The notes beneath the pieces are model-generated. The model did not search any database. It saw only the letters and a list, made by a program, of their open reading frames with translations, and was not told the DNA's origin. From Conexibacter sp. CPCC 205762 (lineage in GTDB: Bacteria > Actinomycetota > Thermoleophilia > Solirubrobacterales > Solirubrobacteraceae): DNA of 64,000 bases. The stretch covers positions 19,830 through 83,829 of the forward strand of contig NZ_JAUTDN010000024.1 of the NCBI RefSeq assembly GCF_030646155.1. The letters run 5' to 3'. A program made the position numbers and the translations under genes. The first letter of the stretch is position 1. Every line of letters begins with the position of its first letter. This document shows positions 45,457-53,572 of this stretch, piece by piece.

Positions 45457-45507
45457 ACCTTTCGTGCTTGCCACGGTGCTCCCACCGTAGGATCATCTCC
45501 GGACAGA

Positions 45508-45843
45508 ATGAGGAGGCAGAAGCCGGATAGCGAGACTTTCCAAGAGGCGCGAGATCGTCTTGCGGCTCGTATGCGGGCCTTGCGTAGCGCGGCATCTATG
45601 CCGCAATCTGCCGCAGCCTCGCGAGCAGGGATCGACCGGACAACTTGGGGACGCATCGAGGCGGGAAGGCTCGATGTTCGGCTCGACACACTGCTTCGCA
45701 TCCAGTTCGCTCTTGAGGTCGACACGCTCGAAGGTCTCTTCGGTGAAACCACAGGCGACCTGTTTGTCAGACAGGGCGGCGCGGCCAAAGGGGCTGAGGC
45801 CGTATCGGGCTTAGGCGGATCCGGCTCGTCCGGTGCCTCTTAG
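45508..45843 (+). CDS. XRE-family regulator, divergent to the deaminase operon
   Basis: 111 residues: EARDRLAARMRALRSAASMP, QSAAASRAGIDRTTWGRIEA, then LDVRLDTLLRIQFALEVDTL, a complete HTH_3 domain followed by a Gly/Ser-rich tail. The start is ATG 45508, which gives the usual lead-in; earlier in-frame codons run across the operator. Its position, back-to-back with the deaminase operon, makes it the likely repressor or activator of that operon and of itself. The coding region itself contains operator copy 2, so codons for MPQSAA are constrained by DNA binding. Confidence 0.85.
   Translation: MRRQKPDSETFQEARDRLAARMRALRSAASMPQSAAASRAGIDRTTWGRIEAGRLDVRLDTLLRIQFALEVDTLEGLFGETTGDLFVRQGGAAKGAEAVSGLGGSGSSGAS
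45589..45604. promoter_or_regulatory. operator copy 2, within the XRE gene
   Basis: Identical 16 bp to 45441-45456. A palindrome repeated exactly inside the coding sequence of an HTH gene, about 14 helical turns from the promoter copy, would allow repression by DNA looping or roadblock. Confidence 0.6.
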
Positions 45844-45857
45844 GGGGCGATCCATTT

Positions 45858-45877
45858 GGTACCCGCTGCCGGTACCG
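45858..45877. promoter_or_regulatory. right-arm GGTACC repeats beside attR
   Basis: GGTACCC at 45858-45864 and GGTACCG at 45871-45877, 75-94 bp inside attR. They mirror the four copies near attL and support their role as integrase or excisionase arm sites. Confidence 0.6.
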
Positions 45878-45917
45878 GCCGGCAGTGCCTAGTAATCCAA
45901 ACCTGGCCCACGAACGA

Positions 45918-45945
45918 CGAAACCCCCGTGGTGACGGGGGTTTCG
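45918..45945 (-). terminator. terminator of tRNA-Ala supplied by the element
   Basis: CGAAACCCCCGT and ACGGGGGTTTCG form a perfect 12-bp stem with a GGTG loop, starting 6 nt beyond the tRNA 3' end on the minus strand. The element thus restores both the tRNA end and a terminator. Confidence 0.8.
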
Positions 45946-45951
45946 GTCTGA

Positions 45952-46024
<73 letters not shown>

Positions 46025-46167
46025 AGTGATGCGCGCGCCCGCCTGGGAGGTGGGCGCACTGGTCCGCGTAGTGTAGCCGCTGGCGACGGGGGAGGCGTCG
46101 TGGGTGCGGGCGCGCCGGCCGCCTGCGGTGGGTAGCCTCGCTCCATCGGGAGGTGCAAAGGGGCGGG

Positions 46168-48102
46168 ATGAGCTTTCGTACGCGGCTGGCGGTGTTCTTC
46201 GTGTTGCTCGTCGTGGTGCCGATGGTGGCGCTCGGCGTGGTCGTGGCGCGGCTGGTGACCGACAGCGAGAAGGGCAAGGCCGACGCGCGCGCGGGCGCGC
46301 ACGTGACGTCGGCGCTCGCCGTCTACGAGCGCGCATCGGAGCAGGGCGGGCTGCATGCGCGGCGGCTGGGGGCGGACCCGGTCCTCAGCGACGCGATCCG
46401 GGAGGGCGACCGGCAGCTCGCGCGCACGCGCCTGCGCACGCTGACGCGCCAGCAGGGGCTCGAACGGGTCGTGATCGAGCGGGCGGGACGGGGCGGGGCC
46501 TCAGGCGGCGCGGGTGCGGGGGCGGGGAGCGGGGCGGCAGGGAGACAACCGTTCGTCGCGCTCGGCAATCCGACCGCGGTCGCCGCCGGCGAGGCGACCG
46601 TCAGAGGCGGCGCGGGGGCGGATGCGGCTCGGCTCGCGGTGATCGAGGCCTCGACCATCTCCGCCGCCGACCTCGTGCGGCTGGTCGCCTCGCCCGGGGT
46701 GGAGGCGGCCGTCAGACGCGGCGACCGCACGCTCGCAAGCTCGCTCCCCGCAGCCGCGGGCGACCTCCCCCGCCGCGGCCGGATCGCGCTCGACGGGACC
46801 GAGTACGTCGCCGCCGGCTTCAGCGCCGAGGACTTCGGCGGCAGCAGAGACGAGATCTCGGTTCTCACCGACGCCGGCGGCAGCAACGCCGCGGTCGCGC
46901 GCAACCGGCGGCTCGCGTTCGCGCTGCTCGGCGGCTTCCTGCTGCTCGCGTTCGCCGGCGCGCTCGTCGTCTCACGCCAGCTGCAGGGGCAGATCGGGCG
47001 CTTCCTCGCCGCCGCCAAGCGCGTCGGCGGGGGCGACTTCTCGACCGCGGTCCCGACCGAGGGCAGCGACGAGTTCGCCCAGCTCGGCGACGAGTTCAAC
47101 AAGATGTCGCACGAGCTGGAGCAGCGGATCGGCGAGCTGGACCGCGAGCGCGCGCGCCTGCGCGAGTCGATCCAGCGGGTCGGCGAGACGTTCGCCTCCA
47201 ACCTCGACCGGCGTGCGCTGCTGGAGCTGGGCGCCGAGACGATCGCCGACGCGGTCGAGGCGAGCGCCGGCCGCGCCTCCGCCGTCGGCAGCGAGCCGGT
47301 CCGGATCGGCGAGGTCGAGGCGCTCGCGCCCGCGCTCGACGCCGCCGAGGCGCGCGCCCGAGCGGCCGGCGCGCCCGCCCAGGCCCAAGCCGGCCAGACC
47401 CACGCGCTCGCCTGCCCGATCCCGCGCTCGCGCGACGGCGCCGAGCCGCACGGCACCGTCGCCGTCGCCCGCCGCGACCGCGCCTTCGACGAGGAGGAGC
47501 TGGCGCTGGTCGGCTCGCTCGCCGCGCAGACCGGGATCTCGCTGGAGAACGTCGAGCTGCACGACCAGGTCGCCCGGCAGGCGGTCACCGACGAGCTGAC
47601 CGGGCTCTTCAACCACCGCCGCTTCCAGGAGGTGATGGCCGCCGAGGTCGCGGCCGCCGCCCGCTTCGGCCAGCCGCTCGGCCTGCTGCTGCTCGACATC
47701 GACGACTTCAAGAAGGTCAACGACACCTACGGCCACCAGCAGGGCGACCTCGTGCTGAAGGCGGTCGCCGCGGCGCTGCGGGAGAACTCGCGCGAGATCG
47801 ACGAGCCGGCCCGCTACGGCGGCGAGGAGATGGCGGTCGCGCTGCCGCAGACCGACCTCGACGGCGCGTACACGATCGCCGAGCGCGTGCGCGAGTCGGT
47901 CGCGGCGCTGGTCGTGCCCGCGCTCGACGGCGGCGAGCCGCTGCGCGTGACCGTCTCGATCGGCGTCGCCGCCTCCGCCTCGGCCGGCAAGGACGCGCTC
48001 GTCGCGGCCGCCGACGCCGCCCTCTACGTCGCCAAGCGCAGCGGCAAGAACCGCACCGAGCGCGCACCTGTCGCCGACCCCGCCGCGGCCGAGCGCGAGT
48101 AG
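46168..48102 (+). CDS. membrane diguanylate cyclase with HAMP and GAF domains
   Basis: 644 residues. TM1 (~5-28, LAVFFVLLVVVPMVALGVVV), an extracytoplasmic sensor (~30-250), TM2 (LAFALLGGFLLLAFAGALVV), HAMP (~275-325), a GAF-like domain (~335-475) and a C-terminal GGDEF domain. The active site is GGEEM at about 551-555, a catalytically competent variant. An RxxD inhibitory site (REID) lies exactly five residues upstream, so product c-di-GMP should limit activity. IDDFKKVNDTYGHQQGD is the substrate-binding helix. ATG 46168 has AAAGGGG upstream; GTG 46153 is also in frame. It is the first chromosomal gene beyond the tRNA. Confidence 0.92.
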   Translation: MSFRTRLAVFFVLLVVVPMVALGVVVARLVTDSEKGKADARAGAHVTSALAVYERASEQGGLHARRLGADPVLSDAIREGDRQLARTRLRTLTRQQGLERVVIERAGRGGASGGAGAGAGSGAAGRQPFVALGNPTAVAAGEATVRGGAGADAARLAVIEASTISAADLVRLVASPGVEAAVRRGDRTLASSLPAAAGDLPRRGRIALDGTEYVAAGFSAEDFGGSRDEISVLTDAGGSNAAVARNRRLAFALLGGFLLLAFAGALVVSRQLQGQIGRFLAAAKRVGGGDFSTAVPTEGSDEFAQLGDEFNKMSHELEQRIGELDRERARLRESIQRVGETFASNLDRRALLELGAETIADAVEASAGRASAVGSEPVRIGEVEALAPALDAAEARARAAGAPAQAQAGQTHALACPIPRSRDGAEPHGTVAVARRDRAFDEEELALVGSLAAQTGISLENVELHDQVARQAVTDELTGLFNHRRFQEVMAAEVAAAARFGQPLGLLLLDIDDFKKVNDTYGHQQGDLVLKAVAAALRENSREIDEPARYGGEEMAVALPQTDLDGAYTIAERVRESVAALVVPALDGGEPLRVTVSIGVAASASAGKDALVAAADAALYVAKRSGKNRTERAPVADPAAAERE

Positions 48103-48157
48103 GCGCGCGCCGGCATCGCGCCACCTCCGACCGCCGGCTGGGTAGGATTGGATTCTC

Positions 48158-48874
48158 ATGGGTCTGCTGGACGACGCGATCCGCGAGCACCTGGAGCTGA
48201 AGCGCCGACGTGGGGCCGATCCCGCCGAGGTCGCCCGCGCCGAGCAGGAGGCGCTGGGCCCGGTGCGCCGCGAGCCTGAGCCCGCTCCCGTGCAGGATTC
48301 CGTGCACGACGAGCCCGCTGACACGCACCTCGACGAGGCGCCCGCGCCGCCTGCCGAGAGGCCGGTCGAGCCGCACGCGGCCGCCCCGCCCGCCGACGCG
48401 CCCGAGACCTTCGCGCCCGAGGAGCAGACGCAGATCCTCGCGCCGCACGAGCGCCCCGCCGCCGCGCAGCCGCCGGCCGCACCGGCCACGCCCGCCGCGC
48501 CGCCCGCAACCGCGCCGCACGAGCCCGCGCAACCCGCCGCCGACGAGCGCGACCGCCTGCGCGCCGAGCCGGCGCCGCACACCGAGCCCGGCGTGCACCC
48601 CGAGCCTGCCGCCGAGACCGCGACACCGCCGCACGGCGACCCGGCCCATGACGAGCCGGTCGACCCGCGCCAGAGCGACATCGTCCACCAGCCGACGACC
48701 GAGTGGCGGATCGAGGACGAGGACGAGCCGTTCGGCGACGAGCAGCCGGCCGCCGCCGAGGGCACGGACGAAGACGTGCTGGAGGAGACGCCCGACTTCC
48801 TCCAGGAGACGCCCGAGCACGACCGTCTCTGGTTCGAGCAGAGACCGCCGCGCGACTTCGACTTCGACGACTGA
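48158..48874 (+). CDS. acidic Pro/Ala/Glu-rich protein of unknown function
   Basis: 238 residues. A short helical N-terminus (MGLLDDAIREHLELKRRRGA, then DPAEVARAEQEAL) precedes ~150 residues of Ala/Pro/Glu/Asp/His low complexity that should be disordered, and an acidic C-terminus (WFEQRPPRDFDFDD). No signal or membrane segment. TAGGAT at 48143-48148, nine bases before ATG 48158, suggests a near-leaderless message. No family function is recognised. Confidence 0.75.
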   Translation: MGLLDDAIREHLELKRRRGADPAEVARAEQEALGPVRREPEPAPVQDSVHDEPADTHLDEAPAPPAERPVEPHAAAPPADAPETFAPEEQTQILAPHERPAAAQPPAAPATPAAPPATAPHEPAQPAADERDRLRAEPAPHTEPGVHPEPAAETATPPHGDPAHDEPVDPRQSDIVHQPTTEWRIEDEDEPFGDEQPAAAEGTDEDVLEETPDFLQETPEHDRLWFEQRPPRDFDFDD

Positions 48875-49075
48875 CGCCGCCGCACGCTGCGCGGCGCGCC
48901 GCGGCCGCCGCCGCGCGCCCTCAAAAGGCTCGGGCGGGGCGCCCCCGGCCAGAGGCACCCCGCCCTTCGCGTCCTTGCCCTCCTTGAGTGGGCCGTCCGA
49001 GCCCACCAGGCTCGGATCGCATCGGCCGCCGGCGCCGCCCGCTCGACGGCTGCGCCCGCCTCCTGGACGCTCGTT
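48875..49075. other. GC-rich intergenic region between convergent genes
   Basis: No supported gene. Self-complementary GCGGC/GCCGC runs near 48888-48918 may terminate the upstream gene. A minus-strand frame ending near 48921 is Gly/Arg-rich and was not called. Confidence 0.45.
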
Positions 49076-50344
49076 CTAGAAGTCGCCGCGCAGCCGCCCG
49101 GCCTCGACGACGCGCTCGATCCCGACCTCGAAGGCGGCGATCCGCAGCGGCTCGTCGGGGCGCTTGGCGGCGCGCGTCGCGACCTCGCGGTAGGCGCGCC
49201 GCATCACTCTGCCGAGCTTGTCGTTGACCTCGCGCTCGTCCCAGCGGAAGTGCTGCAGGTTCTGGACCCACTCGAAGTAGGAGACGACGACGCCGCCGGC
49301 GTTCGCCATCACGTCCGGGACGACGAAGACGCCGGCCTCGCGCAGCGCGGCGTCGCCGTCCGGCGTCGTCGGGCCGTTGGCCGCCTCCAGCACCAGCCTG
49401 CAGTCGAGCAGCGGCGCGGTCTCGGCGGTGATCACGCCGCCGAGCGCGGCCGGGATGAAGACGTCGCAGCGGGTCGCGAGGAACTCCTGCTCGCTGATCG
49501 GCTCGACGCCCTCGGCCGCGTAGTCGGCGATCGTGCCGCCGCCGGCGACGTGCGCCGCCAGCGCGAGCGCGTCGACGCCGCCCTCGCAGCGGATCGCGCC
49601 CGAGACGTCGGCGACCGCGATCACCCTCGTCCCCAGCAGCCCGAGCAGCCGCGCGACCCACGAGCCGACGTTGCCGAACCCCTGCAGCGCGACGGTCGCC
49701 TCCTGCGGCAGCAGGTTGACGGCCGGCGCCGCCTCCCTGAAGAGGTAGACGAGCCCGCGCGCGGTCGCCTCCTCGCGCCCGAACGAGCCCTCCAGCGCGA
49801 TCGGCTTGCCGGTCACGATCGCGGGCGTGTAGCCGTGCGCCTTCGCGTACTCGTCCATCATCCACGCCATCACCTGCGCGTTGGTGTTGACGTCGGGCGC
49901 GGGGACGTCGCGCGTCGGCCCGAGGACCTTGTCGATGCGGCGCATGAACTGGCGCGTCAGCCGCTCCAGCTCCTCCGCCGTCAGCGCTCTCGGGTCGCAG
50001 TCGATCCCGCCCTTGGCGCCGCCGAACGGGATCCCGGCGATCGCCGTCTTCCACGTCATCAGCGACGCGAGCGCGCGGAACTCGTCGAGGTCGACCTGCG
50101 GGTGGAAGCGCATCCCGCCCTTGAACGGCCCGCGCGCGCCGTTGTGCTGGACGCGGTAGCCGTGGAACGTGTGCAGCCTGCCGTCGGCCAGCTTCAGCGG
50201 CAGCGACACCTGCACCTCGCGGTAGGAGCTGAGCAGCAGCTCGCGCAGGTCGTCGCCCAGTTCGAGCCGGTCGGCGGCGGCGTGAAAGTAGTGGCGCACC
50301 AGCTCGAAGCTGGAGGGCGTCGCGTCCGAGGTCGGTTGCAGCAT
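49076..50344 (-). CDS. gdhA: glutamate dehydrogenase
   Basis: 422 residues. Glutamate-binding and catalytic lysines are in ARGPFKGGMRFHP and GIPFGGAKGGIDCDP; DVPAPDVNTNAQVMAWMMDE follows. The Rossmann domain carries VALQGFGNVGSWVARLLGLL, and the last helices end GRLRGDF. The length and motifs match the hexameric ~45-kDa enzymes of the Glu/Leu/Phe/Val dehydrogenase family that interconvert glutamate and 2-oxoglutarate with ammonia. NAD versus NADP use cannot be settled. ATG 50344 is the first start giving a proper N-terminus, although the frame stays open far upstream. Confidence 0.95.
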   Translation of the reverse strand: MLQPTSDATPSSFELVRHYFHAAADRLELGDDLRELLLSSYREVQVSLPLKLADGRLHTFHGYRVQHNGARGPFKGGMRFHPQVDLDEFRALASLMTWKTAIAGIPFGGAKGGIDCDPRALTAEELERLTRQFMRRIDKVLGPTRDVPAPDVNTNAQVMAWMMDEYAKAHGYTPAIVTGKPIALEGSFGREEATARGLVYLFREAAPAVNLLPQEATVALQGFGNVGSWVARLLGLLGTRVIAVADVSGAIRCEGGVDALALAAHVAGGGTIADYAAEGVEPISEQEFLATRCDVFIPAALGGVITAETAPLLDCRLVLEAANGPTTPDGDAALREAGVFVVPDVMANAGGVVVSYFEWVQNLQHFRWDEREVNDKLGRVMRRAYREVATRAAKRPDEPLRIAAFEVGIERVVEAGRLRGDF

Positions 50345-50385
50345 CGTCCCAGCAGTATCCGCCCTGGAGCGGGCGAAAACGGCGG

Positions 50386-51774
50386 TTACGCGGCCGAGCG
50401 GCGCGCGGCGAAGGCGCGCAGCGCCGCCGTCTCGCGGGCGGCGAACGAGGGCGCCGCCGGGGCGGGGCGGGGCGTCGCCGTCAGCAGCGCGTCGACGCCG
50501 AACGGCAGCCGCTCGCGCACGGCCGCGTCGATCGGGCCGAGCACGGCGATCAGGTGCGCGCCCTCGGCGCCGTCGAGGCCGTGCTCGTGCACGAGCCTGC
50601 TCAGCTTCAGCTCGGCGGCGGCCGGCGTCAGCCCGCTCGCGTCGATCGCCAGCGTCGCGTCGGCGTGGCCGTCGAAGCTGCGGACGTACGCCTGCAGCAG
50701 CGAGCAGTCGGCCAGCAGCTCGTCGGCGAAGGCGAGCGTGACGAAGCGGCGGGCGCCGGCGAGCGGATCCGACGGCGACCGTCTCGGCCGCCGCGCGAGC
50801 GCCTCCGCCAGCAGCGTGCGAGCGGCGTCGCAGAAGGGGTCGGTCGCGGCCGCGCGGGCGGCCAGCGCGAGCCCGGGACGACTGTCGCCACGGCTGAGCG
50901 CCTCGCGCGCATCGGCCAGCAGGCGGCGCGCGTCGGCGCGGTCGGCGTCGCTGACGGGGATCAGCTCGGCGAACGGGTCGTCGGCGGCGGACAGCAGCTT
51001 GCGCGCGCCCGCGGCGAAGGCGCGCCAGATCTCGCCGAGCTCGTCGAGGAACATCGACTCGGAGGTCGTGCGGCGCAGGAACCAGCGCTGGAACAGCAGC
51101 TGCTCGCGCAGGCGCGTGACGCGGTCGCCGGGGTGCGGCAGCGTCTCGACGACGCCGTCGGGCGTCTCCGGCAGCCACTCGATCTCGCCCGCCTTCGCGG
51201 CTCTCACGGTCAGCCACCAGCCGGCGCGCGGGATCTCGCTCGGGATCGGCGTGAGCCGGTCCAGCAGCGTCGCGCGCAGCAGCAGCGACGAGGGCGCGAC
51301 GATCTCCTCGCGCAGCAGCCGCCCGACCGGGCGCCCGCGCGGCGGGTCGACCTCCAGCTCGGGCAGCCAGACGGGCGTGCCATGGGCGTTGTCGCGCGGC
51401 AGCATGCGCGAGTAGACGAGCCCGACCTCGGGGCGGCGTTCCAGCAGCGCGACCTGCGCTCTGACGCGGCCGTGCGGCCAGCGGTCGCCGGCGGCGAGCG
51501 GGGCGAGCAGCTCGCCGCGCGCCTCGCGCAGCGCGCGGTCGAGCGCGGCCGACGCGCCGCCGCGCGGCTGGCGCAGCACGCGCAGCCGGCCCGGGTAGAT
51601 CTGGCGGTACTCGTCGAGCACGTCGGCGGTCGCGTCCTGCGAGCCGTCGTCGACGACGATCAGCTCGATCGCCTCCTGCGGATAGTCCTGCGTGAGCACG
51701 TCGTCGAGCGTCGCGCCGACGCGGGAGGCGTCGTCGTGGACGGTGACCAGGACGCTGACGAGGGGCAGGCTCAT
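50386..51774 (-). CDS. family 2 glycosyltransferase
   Basis: 462 residues. The GT-A nucleotide-sugar domain occupies the first ~220: VSVLVTVHDDASRVGATLDD, IELIVVDDGSQDATADVL and QPRGGASAALDRAL. The metal DXD is less clear (AAGDRWPHGRVRAQVALLE). The C-terminal ~240 residues are Ala/Arg-rich and helical, without recognised domain. No membrane segment is visible. The acceptor is unknown; a cell-surface polysaccharide role is usual. An ATG six codons upstream (51792) is possible. It ends 41 bp before the gdhA start. Confidence 0.85.
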   Translation of the reverse strand: MSLPLVSVLVTVHDDASRVGATLDDVLTQDYPQEAIELIVVDDGSQDATADVLDEYRQIYPGRLRVLRQPRGGASAALDRALREARGELLAPLAAGDRWPHGRVRAQVALLERRPEVGLVYSRMLPRDNAHGTPVWLPELEVDPPRGRPVGRLLREEIVAPSSLLLRATLLDRLTPIPSEIPRAGWWLTVRAAKAGEIEWLPETPDGVVETLPHPGDRVTRLREQLLFQRWFLRRTTSESMFLDELGEIWRAFAAGARKLLSAADDPFAELIPVSDADRADARRLLADAREALSRGDSRPGLALAARAAATDPFCDAARTLLAEALARRPRRSPSDPLAGARRFVTLAFADELLADCSLLQAYVRSFDGHADATLAIDASGLTPAAAELKLSRLVHEHGLDGAEGAHLIAVLGPIDAAVRERLPFGVDALLTATPRPAPAAPSFAARETAALRAFAARRSAA

Positions 51775-51865
51775 GACCGCGATGATCGTCATACAAGAGC
51801 AGGACTTGAGCGGTTCGTCGCGACGGCGCGCAAGCTCGCTCACCAGCGACGATACGCTCCCGAAG

Positions 51866-52693
51866 ATGGTGCGAACAGGACAGGCCCAGCGATTCCACGC
51901 CCTCCATCGCGGACCCGGCGTGCTGGCGATCCTCAACGCGTGGGACGCCGGCAGCGCGCGCGTCTTCGAGCAGGCCGGCTGCGCCGCGATCGGCACCACC
52001 AGCGCCGGCATCGCCTACGCGCTCGGCCGGCCCGACGGGGAGGCGCTGACGCGCGCCGAGCTGGTCGAGGCGACGGCGCGGATCGCGGCCGCGACCGAGC
52101 TGCCGCTGACGGCCGACGTCGAGAGCGGCTACGGCGCGACGCCGGCCGAGGTCGGCGAGACGGTCGCGGCGGTGATCGCGGCCGGCGCGGTCGGCGTCAA
52201 CCTCGAGGACGCCGCGCCGGAGGGCGGCGCCGCGCTGCGCGACCTCGACGACCAGTGCGCGCGGCTGCGGGCGGCGCGCGCCGCCGCTGAGGACGCCGGC
52301 GTGCCGCTGTTCCTCAACGCCCGCACCGACGCGGCCTGGCTCGGCGTCGGGCCGGCCGAGCAGCGGCGCGAGCTGATCGCCGCGCGAGCGCGCGCGTACG
52401 CGGAGGCCGGCGCCGACGGGATCTTCGCTCCCGGCGTGAGCGAGCCGGACGAGCTGGCCGCGCTCGTCGCCGCGACGCCGCTGCCGGTCAACGTGCTCGC
52501 GACGCGCACGACGCCGTCGCTGGACGAGCTGGAGCGGCTCGGCGTGCGGCGGCTGAGCGTCGGCTCGGGGCCGGTGCGGGCGGCGCTCGACCTCGCCGGG
52601 CGGATCGCGCTGGAGGTGCTGGAGACCGGCAGCTCGGAGCTGATGGTCGCCGGCACGCTCACCTACCGCGAGGCGAACGCGCTCTTCCGCTGA
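51866..52693 (+). CDS. isocitrate lyase/PEP mutase-family enzyme
   Basis: A 275-residue TIM barrel. The family metal-site motifs appear as LTADVESGYG and GVNLEDAAPEG, with VPLFLNARTDAAWLGVG and LATRTTPSLDELERLGVRRL later. The KKCGH loop of isocitrate and methylisocitrate lyases is missing, so it belongs to the oxaloacetate-hydrolase/PEP-mutase-like branch that cleaves or forms C-C or C-P bonds of 2-hydroxy or 2-oxo acids. The substrate is unknown. TACGCT (51853-51858), seven bases before ATG 51866, is a leaderless promoter. Confidence 0.87.
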   Translation: MVRTGQAQRFHALHRGPGVLAILNAWDAGSARVFEQAGCAAIGTTSAGIAYALGRPDGEALTRAELVEATARIAAATELPLTADVESGYGATPAEVGETVAAVIAAGAVGVNLEDAAPEGGAALRDLDDQCARLRAARAAAEDAGVPLFLNARTDAAWLGVGPAEQRRELIAARARAYAEAGADGIFAPGVSEPDELAALVAATPLPVNVLATRTTPSLDELERLGVRRLSVGSGPVRAALDLAGRIALEVLETGSSELMVAGTLTYREANALFR

Positions 52694-52747
52694 ACTGACG
52701 CACGCGGCTCACCCAGCGGATAGGTTCACTCTGAAAGGAGGAGTGCG

Positions 52748-53572
52748 ATGTCCGCGTTGTCGGTGAAGGTCAGAGAGAAGCGCCAGCTGCTCGGGCCGCG
52801 CCTGCGCGACCCGTTCGAAGAGGTCGGCGACATCGTCATCCTGACGGGCAAGACGATCGTCTCGGCCGTCCGCCCGCCGTACCCCTACGGCGACGAGCTG
52901 GTCGACCAGTGCATCCGCGCGCTGCGCGTCTGCTTCTTCCCGCTCGTGATCACGATGGCCTGCGTCGCCTACGCGGCGCCGGGCCTGCAGGCCGCCAACT
53001 TCCTCACCCTCTTCGGCGCGCTCGACCGCATGGGCGGCCTCTTCATGCTCGCCGTCGTGCGCGAGTTCGCGCCCTTCATCTGCGCGATCGTCGTCGCCGG
53101 CGCCGCCGGCACCGCGATCACCGCCGACCTCGGCGCGCGCAAGATCCGCGAGGAGCTGGACGCGCTGCAGGTGCTCGGCGTCGACCCGGTCAAGAACCTC
53201 GTCGTCCCGCGCTTCCTCGCGCTGATCGCGATCACCGCGCTGTTCGACGTCTTCGCCATAGTCTTCGGCGTCACCGGCGGCCTGATAGCGACGTGGGTCA
53301 ACCACGCCCGCATCGAGCCGTTCTTCGCGACCTTCTGGACCTCCTCCTCGACGACCGACCTGTGGGGCTCGGTCCTCAAGTGCACGATCTTCGGCGGCGT
53401 CACCTCGATCATCTGCTGCTACAAGGGGATGACGGTCAGCGGCGGCGCGGCCGGCGTCGGCCGCGCCGTCAACCAGGCGATCGTGATGGTCTTCCTCTCG
53501 ATAGGCGTCGTCAATTACGTCTTCACCCAGACGCTGCTGGCGACCCACCCCGAGATCAACCTGATTCGCTGA
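52748..53572 (+). CDS. MlaE/YrbE-family ABC permease (orphan)
   Basis: 274 residues with about five to six membrane helices. GLFMLAVVREFAPFICAIVV, GAAGTAITADLGARKIREEL and DALQVLGVDPVKNLVVPRFL are the MlaE/YrbE (DUF140) signatures. These permeases act with an MlaF ATPase and MCE proteins in lipid or steroid transport. In actinobacteria they normally occur as a YrbEA-YrbEB pair followed by six mce genes; here neither the partner nor mce genes flank it. AAAGGAGG ahead of ATG 52748 is a perfect Shine-Dalgarno. It overlaps the end of the convergent permease gene by 17 bp. Confidence 0.88.
   Translation: MSALSVKVREKRQLLGPRLRDPFEEVGDIVILTGKTIVSAVRPPYPYGDELVDQCIRALRVCFFPLVITMACVAYAAPGLQAANFLTLFGALDRMGGLFMLAVVREFAPFICAIVVAGAAGTAITADLGARKIREELDALQVLGVDPVKNLVVPRFLALIAITALFDVFAIVFGVTGGLIATWVNHARIEPFFATFWTSSSTTDLWGSVLKCTIFGGVTSIICCYKGMTVSGGAAGVGRAVNQAIVMVFLSIGVVNYVFTQTLLATHPEINLIR

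Noticed and set aside
48900..49020. Small minus-strand gene after gdhA
   Set aside because: The translation is Gly/Arg/Pro-rich in every frame and lacks a ribosome-binding site.
50345..51907. Upstream extension of gdhA in frame (943 codons in total)
   Set aside because: The extra codons lie over the GT2 gene on the same strand and are not GDH-like; ATG 50344 gives the normal enzyme.
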